Origin: JACOMS01 sp964352785
GTDB lineage: Bacteria > Pseudomonadota > Alphaproteobacteria > Caulobacterales > Maricaulaceae
DNA: 64,000 nt
Assembly: GCA_964352785.1 (NCBI GenBank)
Contig: CAYGTI010000006.1
Location: 1 to 64,000, forward strand
Direction: 5' to 3'
In this document: piece after piece, positions 17,542 to 26,174 of the stretch
How the letters are laid out: each line of letters begins with the position of its first letter
Numbering within the stretch: position 1 is the first letter of the stretch
The notes under the pieces: generated by a model
What the model was told of the DNA's origin: nothing
The model's database searches: none
What the model saw: only the letters and a program-made list of their open reading frames with translations
Translations under genes and position numbers: made by a program

Positions 17542-19362
17542 ATGAAGATTTTATCCAATACTGATGTTAAGTGCATGTTTTGTAATATTAAAAAGAGTTT
17601 GAAGGCGCATCTGATATGGGCGGTGTTCATGTCTGCTATGTTCTTGCTGCCAGTCTGTTTGACCGCATGTAGCTGTGAAGCGGTAAATCTCCCTGTACCA
17701 GAGAATGGCTCTGTAAATGGTTCTGCGGCAATCCGTTCGCAAACCGTTGTGTTATACGGGGGCGCTATTTACACGATGAACCCGGATCAGCCGGTTGTTG
17801 AGTCTTTGGCATATGACGTTAACGGACGGATTATAGCTTTAGGAACTTTGGATGACGTTGTGCGCCAAGCAGGTGTGGATGTAAAACGCATAAGTTTGAA
17901 CGGACATACCGCCTTGCCGGGGTTTCAGGATGTTCACCAACACCCGCTTGAGGCTGGCGTGAATCAAAACCGTTGCCTGTTACCGGAGATTGGAAGTCAC
18001 GCAGATTTTGAGGCGGAAATTTTACATTGTGCCGAGGCTCAATCCGGCCGCCCTTGGTTTTATGCGGCAGGCGTCTCTATGCCTGACTTGCTTGATTTAG
18101 ATAAACGGCCCGTTGGTTTTTTAGATGAACTTATTCCTGATAAGCCTGCGTTAATCCTCGATAATATTGGTCATGGAGCTTGGGTTAATTCTGTGGCCCT
18201 TAAGGCTGTGGGTTATGATAGGCTGGAGGGCAATCCTCAGGGCGGATTGATTGATCGCGACGCGGCAGGACGCCTTACAGGCGTGGTTTTTGAAAATGCG
18301 CAGCAGAGCCTGCGTGACGCCGCCCTGCCGCCCAACACAGTCAATAAAGAAGAAAATTATCAAGGTCTTTTACAGGCTTTACCAACCCTCGCGCAGCACG
18401 GCATTACGACTGTCAGCGACGCTGGCGGTTATTGGACACGTGGCCACCATGAAGCTTGGCTGCGGGCTGAGGAAGAAGGTGTATTGACGGTACGCGCGAA
18501 TAATGCACTTTACGTTTATCCTGATCGCCCGATAGAGCAGCAGATCAGAGATATAAAGTCCATGAAGTATAGCAATAACAATGGTTTGGTTCAGTTTGAT
18601 CAAGTAAAACTTTATATAGATGGCATCCTTTCGCAAGGTACATCGGCGCTCTATACTCCTTACAGTGTTTCCCCGGATGTCGCGGACGTATCTCTTCTAG
18701 GGTTTGAGTACTTCGATCCGGCGGAACTGAGGCGCTATACTCAGGAATTAGCAGTTGCCGGATTTAATCTTCATTTCCACGCCACAGGGGATCGGGGCGT
18801 GGGTATTGCGCTAGACGCGATTGAAACCGCTCAAAAGAGCCAAGGCGGTGCCGAAGGGCATCACCGCATTACGCATCTCTACATGGTTGCGCCAAAAGAC
18901 CGCCCCTGGTTCGAACGTCTGGGCGTTTATGCGGATGTGCAACTCAGCCCAAGCGCGCTGACGCAGGAGTATAAGGATTGTTTGACGGGCATTTTAGGGG
19001 AGTGGGCTGAAGAGCTTATACCGGCTGCTTCGTTATTGGCAGCCAAAGCTCCTATGACCTTGAGTAGTGATTGGGACGCAGATGAGCTTTCACCCTTCAT
19101 AAAAATTCAAGCGGCCCTGACACGCCGCGAGGAGGGTTTACCGAATGTGGAGACGGCTGTCCGGCTGATGACGCTTGAGCCGGCAAAGTTATTGGGCCAT
19201 GCCGAGAACACGGGTTCATTGGAGGTTGGAAAGTTTGCGGATATCGCTGTGATTGATCAAAATATCTTTGACATATCTACAAGCAGGATTGGAAAAACGC
19301 GTGTTGTCATGACATTGTTGGCCGGTAAACCAATTTATGACCCCGGCACGCTCTTTAAATGA
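17542..19362 (+). CDS. Second YtcJ-type amidohydrolase lipoprotein
   Basis: This amidohydrolase family 3 protein has up to 606 residues, with a membrane-export segment (about 24-42) and the lipobox LTAC. Domain signs are LPGFQDVHQHPLEAG, GHGAWVNSVALKAVGYD, FHATGDRGVGIAL, LSSDWDAD and GKFADIAVID. It belongs to the same family as the protein at 13563 but is only distantly similar, so the two are separate paralogues rather than a recent duplication. The ATG at 17542 lacks a clear ribosome site; the ATG at 17575 would also keep the signal peptide. It is transcribed away from the sensor kinase. Confidence 0.82.
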   Translation: MKILSNTDVKCMFCNIKKSLKAHLIWAVFMSAMFLLPVCLTACSCEAVNLPVPENGSVNGSAAIRSQTVVLYGGAIYTMNPDQPVVESLAYDVNGRIIALGTLDDVVRQAGVDVKRISLNGHTALPGFQDVHQHPLEAGVNQNRCLLPEIGSHADFEAEILHCAEAQSGRPWFYAAGVSMPDLLDLDKRPVGFLDELIPDKPALILDNIGHGAWVNSVALKAVGYDRLEGNPQGGLIDRDAAGRLTGVVFENAQQSLRDAALPPNTVNKEENYQGLLQALPTLAQHGITTVSDAGGYWTRGHHEAWLRAEEEGVLTVRANNALYVYPDRPIEQQIRDIKSMKYSNNNGLVQFDQVKLYIDGILSQGTSALYTPYSVSPDVADVSLLGFEYFDPAELRRYTQELAVAGFNLHFHATGDRGVGIALDAIETAQKSQGGAEGHHRITHLYMVAPKDRPWFERLGVYADVQLSPSALTQEYKDCLTGILGEWAEELIPAASLLAAKAPMTLSSDWDADELSPFIKIQAALTRREEGLPNVETAVRLMTLEPAKLLGHAENTGSLEVGKFADIAVIDQNIFDISTSRIGKTRVVMTLLAGKPIYDPGTLFK

Positions 19363-19449
19363 GGTATAATTTTAGGTGGTAAAATGATACCGTATTTTTA
19401 TCTTATTGAAATTTAAAGAAAATATATTACAAGTGATGATTATTACCGA

Positions 19450-19478
19450 TTGACCCCGACCTTTCATATTCATATAAG
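19450..19478 (+). promoter_or_regulatory. Promoter of rplM-rpsI
   Basis: TTGACC (19450-19455) and TATAAG (19473-19478) are separated by exactly 17 bases, giving a near-consensus housekeeping promoter about 50 bases upstream of the rplM start. Confidence 0.7.
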
Positions 19479-19529
19479 CCCCCATCGTAATCCGCCGGAT
19501 GAATTGCGCGGGTTTTATTAGAGGTCATT

Positions 19530-20000
19530 ATGAAAACGACGAAATTTTTGAAGACCGCCGAGGTCGAAAAGAAATGGATAGTCATAGACGCGGAAAACGC
19601 AATTGTAGGCCGTTTGGCTTCATTTGTGGCCATGCGTCTGCGCGGTAAACACCGTCCAGACTATACACCCCATATTGATTGTGGTGATAATGTCATCATT
19701 ATCAATGCAGACAAAGTGAAATTCACAGGCAATAAGCGCAGTGATAAAACATATTATCGCCACACTGGTCACCCGGGCGGGATAAAAGAAACGACGGCTG
19801 GAAAAATCCTTGATGGACGTTTTCCTGACCGCGTGATGCGCAAAGCTGTGCAGCGTATGTTGCCAAAAGAAAGCCCCCTTGCGCGTCAACAACTCTCTAA
19901 CCTGCGCGTTTACGCCGGGGCTGAGCATCCACATGAGCCGCAGGGCCCTGAAGTCGTTGACTTCAAGTCCATGAGCTCCAAAAATGTGAAAGTGAAATAG
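19530..20000 (+). CDS. rplM: 50S ribosomal protein L13
   Basis: This 156-residue L13 shows KKWIVIDAENAIVGRLAS, RGKHRPDYTPHIDCGDNVII and YRHTGHPGGIK, with the conserved LRVYAGAEHPHEPQ near the end. It is an early-assembling large-subunit protein that binds 23S rRNA. AGAGG lies nine bases before the ATG. It forms the usual two-gene operon with rpsI, which begins three bases after its stop. Confidence 0.98.
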   Translation: MKTTKFLKTAEVEKKWIVIDAENAIVGRLASFVAMRLRGKHRPDYTPHIDCGDNVIIINADKVKFTGNKRSDKTYYRHTGHPGGIKETTAGKILDGRFPDRVMRKAVQRMLPKESPLARQQLSNLRVYAGAEHPHEPQGPEVVDFKSMSSKNVKVK

Positions 20001-20002
20001 AC

Positions 20003-20500
20003 ATGGCTGATACAAACACACTTGAAGACCTCAAAGCTGTCATGCAAGGCGGCGATGCGCCCACAGGTGAAGCTGTTGAAACAGCGGCACTACCAGAGCC
20101 GAAAATTGACGAGCTAGGCCGTTCATACGCGACAGGTAAGCGGAAAAACTCCGTAGCCCGCGTATGGGTCAAGCCTGGACACGGTAAAATCACAATCAAT
20201 GGCCGCGACCAAGAGGTTTATTTTGCGCGCCCCGTTTTGCGTCTTATCCTGCGTCAACCCTTCGAAGTTACCGAACGCATTGATCAGTACGATATCGTCG
20301 CAACTGTCAAAGGCGGCGGTCTTTCGGGTCAAGCCGGCGCTGTGCGTCACGGTATTTCAAAGGCTCTGACTTATTATGAGCCAGCCCTGCGTGCCCCGCT
20401 CAAAGTGGCTGGTTTCATGACCCGCGACTCGCGTGTTGTTGAACGTAAAAAGTACGGTAAAGCGAAAGCCCGTAAGAGCTTCCAGTTCTCGAAACGTTAA
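20003..20500 (+). CDS. rpsI: 30S ribosomal protein S9
   Basis: This 165-residue S9 has an acidic N-terminal extension of about 38 residues, as in many alphaproteobacteria, before the conserved YATGKRKNSVARVWVKPG. GQAGAVRHGISKAL and the basic tail KYGKAKARKSFQFSKR, which reaches the decoding centre, are intact. It is co-transcribed with rplM. A strong terminator follows 118 bases downstream. Confidence 0.98.
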   Translation: MADTNTLEDLKAVMQGGDAPTGEAVETAALPEPKIDELGRSYATGKRKNSVARVWVKPGHGKITINGRDQEVYFARPVLRLILRQPFEVTERIDQYDIVATVKGGGLSGQAGAVRHGISKALTYYEPALRAPLKVAGFMTRDSRVVERKKYGKAKARKSFQFSKR

Positions 20501-20618
20501 ATCGTTCATTTTGCGTTTTTTGGATGCTATAAAGACTCGGAAATTAGACAAACAGAGTCTGATTTTCAAGACCGAATAACGCAAATTGAATTCAGAAAAG
20601 CTTCAGAGCTTACATTTC

Positions 20619-20649
20619 AAGCGCTTCGGGACACCGGGGCGCTTTTTTT
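20619..20649 (+). terminator. Rho-independent terminator of rplM-rpsI
   Basis: AAGCGCTTCGG pairs with CCGGGGCGCTT around a GACA tetraloop (11 bp with two G-U pairs) and is followed by five further T residues. It ends only 14 bases before the argC start, so argC's promoter probably lies inside or upstream of the hairpin, or argC relies on read-through. Confidence 0.85.
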
Positions 20650-20663
20650 GTAGAAGGACATGC

Positions 20664-21713
20664 ATGAGCGATATTATCAAAAATGCCGCTATTCTTGGCG
20701 CGAGCGGATATACGGGTGCCGAAGCCGTACGCTTGATTATGGGGCACCCCCGTTTGGAGCTTAAAGCCCTGACAGGTCACAGCCGTGCGGGACAGTCTTT
20801 GGCGGAGATATATCCCAATTTTGCAATGCTGGGTTTGCCCGATGTTGTGACATGGCAAGAGGTGGATTGGGACGAGATTGATGTGGTGTTTGCCTGTCTG
20901 CCGCACGGGGCCAGCCAAGAGACGATTGCGCAAATTATCGACAAGGTCGACACTGTAATTGATCTGTCGGCGGACTTTCGCCTTAAGGATCCGGCGCTAT
21001 ATGAGCAAACATATGGCCGCCCGCATTATTACCATAAGTTGCTCTCCGGCGCGGTTTACGGCCTGACGGAATATGCTCGGGCTGATCTGCCCGGCGCAAA
21101 ACTCGTGGCGTGTCCGGGATGTTATCCGACGTGTACATTACTGTCGTTACTGCCGGCTATTGATGCCGATATGATTGACCTTAACAATATTATTATTGAT
21201 GCGAAATCCGGCGTAACTGGCGCGGGCCGCAAGACAATTACGGGCTTGATTTATCCTGAGATTGCAGACGGAGCCCATGCTTACAGTGTCGGCAATCACC
21301 GCCATGCGCCTGAGATTGATCAAATGCTCTCCCATGTGAGCGAAGAGGAGGTTTGCGTCTCTTTTACGCCGCACCTGATCCCGATGAACCGCGGGATGAT
21401 CACGACCAGCTATCTGCAGCTAAAAGCCGGGGTGCGCTTTCAAGATGTACGGGACGTTTATGCCGCGCGCTATGCTGATGAGCCGTTTGTTTATATGGAG
21501 CCGCAAGGCACCGCCCCGCAAACGCGGCATGTCCGCGCGAGTAATTATGCGCGAATCGGGCTATTTCAAGACCGCGTTCCGGGCCGCATCATCATTACAT
21601 CCGTGATTGATAACCTGACGAAAGGCTCGTCCGGACAGGCCTTACAAAATTATAATGCGGTTCAAGGGTGGGACGAGACACTTGGACTAGGCTCTTCGGC
21701 GGTGTTTCCATAG
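20664..21713 (+). CDS. argC: N-acetyl-gamma-glutamyl-phosphate reductase
   Basis: This 349-residue enzyme reduces N-acetylglutamyl phosphate to the semialdehyde in arginine synthesis. The NADP-binding start is AAILGASGYTGAEAVRL. The catalytic cysteine lies in LVACPGCYPTCTLL, and HRHAPEIDQ and PHLIPMNRGM complete the type 1 signature. The ATG at 20664 has AGAAGGA just upstream. The in-frame ATG at 20586 would translate the rpsI terminator and is rejected. It is not linked to other arg genes here, but follows rpsI as in other alphaproteobacteria. Confidence 0.95.
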   Translation: MSDIIKNAAILGASGYTGAEAVRLIMGHPRLELKALTGHSRAGQSLAEIYPNFAMLGLPDVVTWQEVDWDEIDVVFACLPHGASQETIAQIIDKVDTVIDLSADFRLKDPALYEQTYGRPHYYHKLLSGAVYGLTEYARADLPGAKLVACPGCYPTCTLLSLLPAIDADMIDLNNIIIDAKSGVTGAGRKTITGLIYPEIADGAHAYSVGNHRHAPEIDQMLSHVSEEEVCVSFTPHLIPMNRGMITTSYLQLKAGVRFQDVRDVYAARYADEPFVYMEPQGTAPQTRHVRASNYARIGLFQDRVPGRIIITSVIDNLTKGSSGQALQNYNAVQGWDETLGLGSSAVFP

Positions 21714-21780
21714 AAATATGATGCATAGAATCGTAAATTTGCTTATATCTGATCACAGAGATGCAGTAAGAGAGTCGTTT

Positions 21781-22125
21781 ATGAGACATACATTACGCCC
21801 CATGGCCATCACGGTTCTGCTTGTTTGCCTTGGCGGATGTAGTTCCGTGAACTTACCTAAAGCGGATATCCTCAAGTTTGGTGAGGCCCACGCAGGCGCG
21901 AAGGATTATACAAAATATCCAAAGATCACTGATGCACCGGCTGTGCCGACGGATATACGCTCTGACGCCGCGTGGGACGCCGCTGCACGGGACCTGTTTA
22001 AGGCCCGCGACGGGTTTACTACGCCGGCAGATATTGGGATTACTAAAAGTACAGAGCAGATACAGCGGGAGTTTGAAATGGCCCGCGCCAAAGTGCACGA
22101 ATATAAAAAAGACGATCCGCAATAG
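21781..22125 (+). CDS. Small conserved-type lipoprotein of unknown function
   Basis: This 114-residue protein begins with a lipoprotein signal (MRHTLRPMAITVLLVCLGGC, lipobox LGGC at residue 20). The mature part is hydrophilic with no recognised fold, and a C-terminal helix follows the phrase KSTEQIQREFEMARAKVHEY. It lies 67 bases after argC and 23 bases before the aminotransferase on the same strand, so co-transcription is possible. The ATG at 21781 is chosen because the signal peptide starts there; the longer frame from 21718 adds unrelated residues. Confidence 0.7.
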   Translation: MRHTLRPMAITVLLVCLGGCSSVNLPKADILKFGEAHAGAKDYTKYPKITDAPAVPTDIRSDAAWDAAARDLFKARDGFTTPADIGITKSTEQIQREFEMARAKVHEYKKDDPQ

Positions 22126-22148
22126 CGGCCGAAACCGAGCGTTCCACC

Positions 22149-23351
22149 ATGCCACACGAAGAATTTTACAGGATCAAACGCCTGCCGCCCTATGTTTTTG
22201 CGGAGGTGAACAAGCTTAAAGCCCAGCTTCGCAGCGAGGGCATGGATATTATTGATTTTGGGTTTGGTAATCCTGATTTGCCCACACCACAACATGTGAT
22301 CGATAAACTGATTGAAACCGTTCAAAAACCCCGAACAACGGGTTATTCCGTTTCGCGCGGAATCATTGGCCTGCGGCGGGCTTGTTCGCGCTATTACAAG
22401 CGCCGATTTAATGTAGACCTTGATCCAGAAGACGAAATTATCGCGACCATAGGTTCCAAAGAGGGGTTTGCCAATCTCGCGCAAGCTATCACGGCGCCGG
22501 GTGATGTCATCTATGCGCCTGATCCGTCTTACCCGCTACACGCTTACGGCTTTATCATCGCCGGAGCTAAAATTCAGCCCATCGCGGCGATAACCTCAGA
22601 GGAATATCTCACCGGGGTCAAAGAGGCGCTCGCCAAAGCTGATAAGCCGCCCATGGCAATAGTCGTCTGTTTTCCCTCGAATCCAACCGGGCATGTGGCC
22701 GACTTGGCGTTTTACGAGGAGATCGTGACCATTGCAAAAGAACACGATATCATTGTGTTGTCCGATTTAGCCTATTCCGAGATTTATTTTTCCAACCCGC
22801 CGCCGTCTATTTTTCAAGTCGAGGGGGCAAAAGACGTCGCTGTTGAGACCATTTCGCTGTCCAAGACCTATTCAATGGCGGGGTGGCGTATGGGTTTTGC
22901 TGTTGGCTCCAAGCGCCTGATTGCCGCTCTTGCGCGCGTAAAGTCATATCTGGATTATGGTGCGTTTACGCCTATACAGGTCGCGGCCTGCGCGGCGCTG
23001 GATGGCCCGCAAGACTGCGTGGATGACGCTCGCCGTATCTATAAAAACCGCCGGGATGTCTTAATCGAATCGTTTGCCCGCGCCGGATGGGATATACCTT
23101 CTCCCGAGGCGTCAATGTTCGTCTGGGCACCTCTTCCCAAAGGGTTTGAAGGTATGGGTTCTTTGGAATTTGCAAAGCAGCTTATGATCAAAGCAGAAGT
23201 TGCGGTATCCCCGGGCGTTGGTTTTGGTGAGCACGGCGAAGGGTATGTGCGTATTGGACTTGTCGAGAACGAACAACGCATTCGTCAAGCCGCTCGAAAT
23301 ATTCGCCAATTCCTCAGTGCCGGCCCTCAAGTTCCGGTGGATAAAACATAA
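22149..23351 (+). CDS. Class I/II aminotransferase (AlaC / LL-DAP aminotransferase-like)
   Basis: This 400-residue fold-type I PLP transaminase has IDFGFGNPDLPTP near the N-terminus, SNPTGHVADLAFY, the aspartate region VLSDLAYSEI and the PLP lysine in SLSKTYSMAGWRMGF. It resembles the AlaC group, a glutamate-pyruvate transaminase, which is often annotated as LL-diaminopimelate aminotransferase in alphaproteobacteria; the precise substrate is uncertain. In related genomes, as I recall, homoserine dehydrogenase sits next to it before glpX. Here glpX follows after 85 bases. Confidence 0.85.
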   Translation: MPHEEFYRIKRLPPYVFAEVNKLKAQLRSEGMDIIDFGFGNPDLPTPQHVIDKLIETVQKPRTTGYSVSRGIIGLRRACSRYYKRRFNVDLDPEDEIIATIGSKEGFANLAQAITAPGDVIYAPDPSYPLHAYGFIIAGAKIQPIAAITSEEYLTGVKEALAKADKPPMAIVVCFPSNPTGHVADLAFYEEIVTIAKEHDIIVLSDLAYSEIYFSNPPPSIFQVEGAKDVAVETISLSKTYSMAGWRMGFAVGSKRLIAALARVKSYLDYGAFTPIQVAACAALDGPQDCVDDARRIYKNRRDVLIESFARAGWDIPSPEASMFVWAPLPKGFEGMGSLEFAKQLMIKAEVAVSPGVGFGEHGEGYVRIGLVENEQRIRQAARNIRQFLSAGPQVPVDKT

Positions 23352-23436
23352 GTTTGGCGTAAATCTCCTAGAAGCTGTCTTAAAATCTGTGCTATTCGTG
23401 AGGGCCCATACGACCGTGGGGCTTTGAAAGGTTCCT

Positions 23437-24393
23437 ATGGCTGGTAGACTAGATTTTAATACGGCCCTTGCTTTACAGGCGGGGCTGGTGACGGAAAAGG
23501 CGGCCATCGGAGCGTCTTACCTTGTTGGACGCGGAGATGAAAAGTCCGCAGATCAAGCTGCTGTTGATGCAATGCGCAAGAGCCTAAATAAAATCAATAT
23601 TCGAGGCCGAATTGTCATTGGCGAAGGCGAGCGCGACGAGGCCCCTATGCTATATATTGGCGAAGACGTCGGGCTGGGTAAAGGCCCGCAAATTGACATA
23701 GCGCTTGACCCCCTGGAGGGCACAACGCTTACGGCAAAAGCGATGCCGAATGCTCTGGCCGTGATGGCTTTTGCGCCGCGCGGCGGGCTTCTTTATGCGC
23801 CGGATGTGTATATGGATAAAATCGCGATTGGGCCCGGATACGAGGCCGGAGTTGTTGATTTAGACAATTCTGCCGCTGACAATGTCCGTTCACTTGCCAA
23901 AGCTAAAGGTGTTAAACCAGATGATCTGACGGTCTGTGTTTTGGACCGCGCGCGGCATGGTGAGATGATTGCAGAACTTCGGGGCTTAAACGTTCGCATA
24001 TTATTGATCACAGACGGGGATGTCCAAGGCGTTATCAATACAACGGATCCCTCTACCCAAGTGGATATGTATATTGGTCAAGGCGGCGCGCCCGAAGGCG
24101 TTTTAGCCGCCGCCGCGCTGCGGTGCGTTGGCGGTCAAATGCAAGGACGTCTGACCTTCAGAAATGATGACGAGGTCAAACGGGCCCGCCGCGCAGGCAT
24201 TGATGACCTTGAAGCCAAATATGACCTTGAAGGCCTTGCCTCAGGCCCGACAATTTTTGCAGCCACTGGCGTGACGGATGGTAGCCTGCTGAGCGGTGTG
24301 AAATTTAGAAACGGCCGCGTTTATACAGAAACACTGATTATGAATTCCATGGACGGTAGCACGCAGCGTTTGCACTCTGACAGGCCTGTCTAA
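23437..24393 (+). CDS. glpX: Class II fructose-1,6-bisphosphatase
   Basis: This 318-residue GlpX-type phosphatase dephosphorylates fructose 1,6-bisphosphate in gluconeogenesis and may also act on sedoheptulose bisphosphate. The metal-site motif GEGERDEAPMLYIGE is followed by IDIALDPLEGTTLTAK. GQGGAPEGVLAAAALRCVGG and TIFAATGVTDGSLLSGV are the other class II signatures. The stop is one base before the recJ GTG, so the pair is probably coupled. Confidence 0.96.
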   Translation: MAGRLDFNTALALQAGLVTEKAAIGASYLVGRGDEKSADQAAVDAMRKSLNKINIRGRIVIGEGERDEAPMLYIGEDVGLGKGPQIDIALDPLEGTTLTAKAMPNALAVMAFAPRGGLLYAPDVYMDKIAIGPGYEAGVVDLDNSAADNVRSLAKAKGVKPDDLTVCVLDRARHGEMIAELRGLNVRILLITDGDVQGVINTTDPSTQVDMYIGQGGAPEGVLAAAALRCVGGQMQGRLTFRNDDEVKRARRAGIDDLEAKYDLEGLASGPTIFAATGVTDGSLLSGVKFRNGRVYTETLIMNSMDGSTQRLHSDRPV

Positions 24394-24394
24394 A

Positions 24395-26155
24395 GTGGCG
24401 GGGCCGCTTCTTGGCGTATCGAAGTCTGTTGCCGGGCAAGCTTGGCAATTTCGGTGCAAAGATGAGGAGGCTGTTAACGCGCTTGTTCAGCAAGGCGGTC
24501 TTGATGAACTTACCGCCCGAATGCTAGCCGGGCGAGGAGTGAAGCCTGGTGATGCAGAGGCGTTTCTGTCACCAACACTGCGCGGGTTCATGCCAGACCC
24601 GTCAAGCCTTCAAGATATGGATAAAGCGGTCTCTCTGATATTACAGGCGGTTGCGCAGCGTAAGAGTATTACAATATTTGCGGATTATGATGTGGACGGC
24701 GGAACCTCCGCCGCTCAGCTCATTCGCTGGGGGCGGGCATTTGACAGAGAGTTTGGTCTTTACGTGCCAGACCGTGTCAAAGAAGGTTATGGCCCATCGG
24801 GTGCGGCTTTCAGGACGCTTAAGTCCAGCGGGGCTGATCTCGTGATCACGGTCGATTGCGGGGCTGCGGCGCACGAGGCTCTTATTGAAGCAAGTGATAT
24901 TGACCTAGACGTTATTGTTATCGACCATCACTTAATGAACGGTGACCATCCGCCATGCGCGGCGCTGGTCAACCCTAATAGGCCTGATGATACATCGGGT
25001 TTGGGTCATCTCGCTGCGGCGGGAGTCACATTCATGTTGCTAGCGGGGCTCAACCGCGAAGCCCGGCGTCTTGGCATGGGCGACGGGCCCAACCTTTTGG
25101 ACTTGCTTGGATTAACGGCTTTGGGAACGGTCTGTGATGTTGTTCCGCTGAGCGGTATTAATCGGGCATTTGTTGCTCAAGGGCTGAAAGTTTTATCAAA
25201 AAACAATATTGTTGGCTTGGCGGCTTTGGCTGATGTTGCGAGTGCCGCCCCGCCTTTTACGGCGTATCATGCAGGATTTGTTCTGGGCCCCCGTATAAAT
25301 GCGGGCGGACGGATTGGCCATGCAGATATGGGCGCAGCGCTGTTGTCGACAGAAAATTCGCAGACCGCCTATGCGCATGCTGCTGAGCTTGACCGGGTCA
25401 ACAAAGACCGCAAATTGATACAGGATGAGATGTTAAACGAAGCCCTGAACCTTGCTTCAAAAGATGATAACTCCAACGGCGTTCTTGTTGTCTCAATGTC
25501 AGGTTGGCATCCTGGGGTGATAGGAGTGGTAGCAGGCCGCCTCAAAGACCGTTATAATCGGCCCGCCATTGTCATTGGCGTTGATGAGGCGGGCATCGGC
25601 AAGGGGTCGGGACGCTCTATGAAAGGTGTCCATCTTGGAGATGCCATCGTCGCCGCCAAAGACGCGGGGCTTTTGTCTTCGGGCGGAGGTCATGCCATGG
25701 CCGGGGGGCTGACGATAGAGGCTAAAAATATTGAAGCATTTAAGGTTTTCCTAAATGCGCAACTGGAAACGGGCATCAAGCAAGCACGGCGCGATTTATC
25801 CTTGAAAATCGATAGTTTTTTGGCACCTAGCGGCGCAAATGAGGCTTTGATTGATCGCCTTGAGCAAATTGGCCCGTTTGGCGCGGGTAATCCGCAGCCC
25901 TTATTTGTTTTTCCTGATTTGCGTATTTCTTATGCGGAGCGCGTTAGGGGCGGGCATGTCCGGTGTGCGTTCGAAGATAGTAGCGGTTCGCGTATCAGCG
26001 GCATATGTTTCAGAGCCGACGAGTCTGGCCTCGATGAAATTTTACTCTCGCCGTCCTCGCCGCGTGTTCATGTGGCGGGGCGCGTCAAGCGTGATAGCTG
26101 GAAAGGCCGAACGCGTATTGATGTCAATGTTGTCGATCTCGCGCTTGCTAGTTAG
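24395..26155 (+). CDS. recJ: Single-stranded-DNA-specific exonuclease RecJ
   Basis: This 586-residue DHH-family nuclease degrades single-stranded DNA 5' to 3' in recombination and mismatch repair. Motif I is ADYDVDGGTSAAQ (Asp97, Asp99, Asp101), with VDCGAAAHE later and the DHH triad at residues 177-179. The DHHA1 domain has GSGRSMKGVHLGDAI and SSGGGHAMAGGL, followed by an OB-like C-terminal domain. The GTG start at 24395 lies directly after the glpX stop. Only 19 bases separate its end from the convergent SDR gene. Confidence 0.95.
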   Translation: MAGPLLGVSKSVAGQAWQFRCKDEEAVNALVQQGGLDELTARMLAGRGVKPGDAEAFLSPTLRGFMPDPSSLQDMDKAVSLILQAVAQRKSITIFADYDVDGGTSAAQLIRWGRAFDREFGLYVPDRVKEGYGPSGAAFRTLKSSGADLVITVDCGAAAHEALIEASDIDLDVIVIDHHLMNGDHPPCAALVNPNRPDDTSGLGHLAAAGVTFMLLAGLNREARRLGMGDGPNLLDLLGLTALGTVCDVVPLSGINRAFVAQGLKVLSKNNIVGLAALADVASAAPPFTAYHAGFVLGPRINAGGRIGHADMGAALLSTENSQTAYAHAAELDRVNKDRKLIQDEMLNEALNLASKDDNSNGVLVVSMSGWHPGVIGVVAGRLKDRYNRPAIVIGVDEAGIGKGSGRSMKGVHLGDAIVAAKDAGLLSSGGGHAMAGGLTIEAKNIEAFKVFLNAQLETGIKQARRDLSLKIDSFLAPSGANEALIDRLEQIGPFGAGNPQPLFVFPDLRISYAERVRGGHVRCAFEDSSGSRISGICFRADESGLDEILLSPSSPRVHVAGRVKRDSWKGRTRIDVNVVDLALAS

Positions 26156-26174
26156 TTTGGCGGCCATAAAAGGC

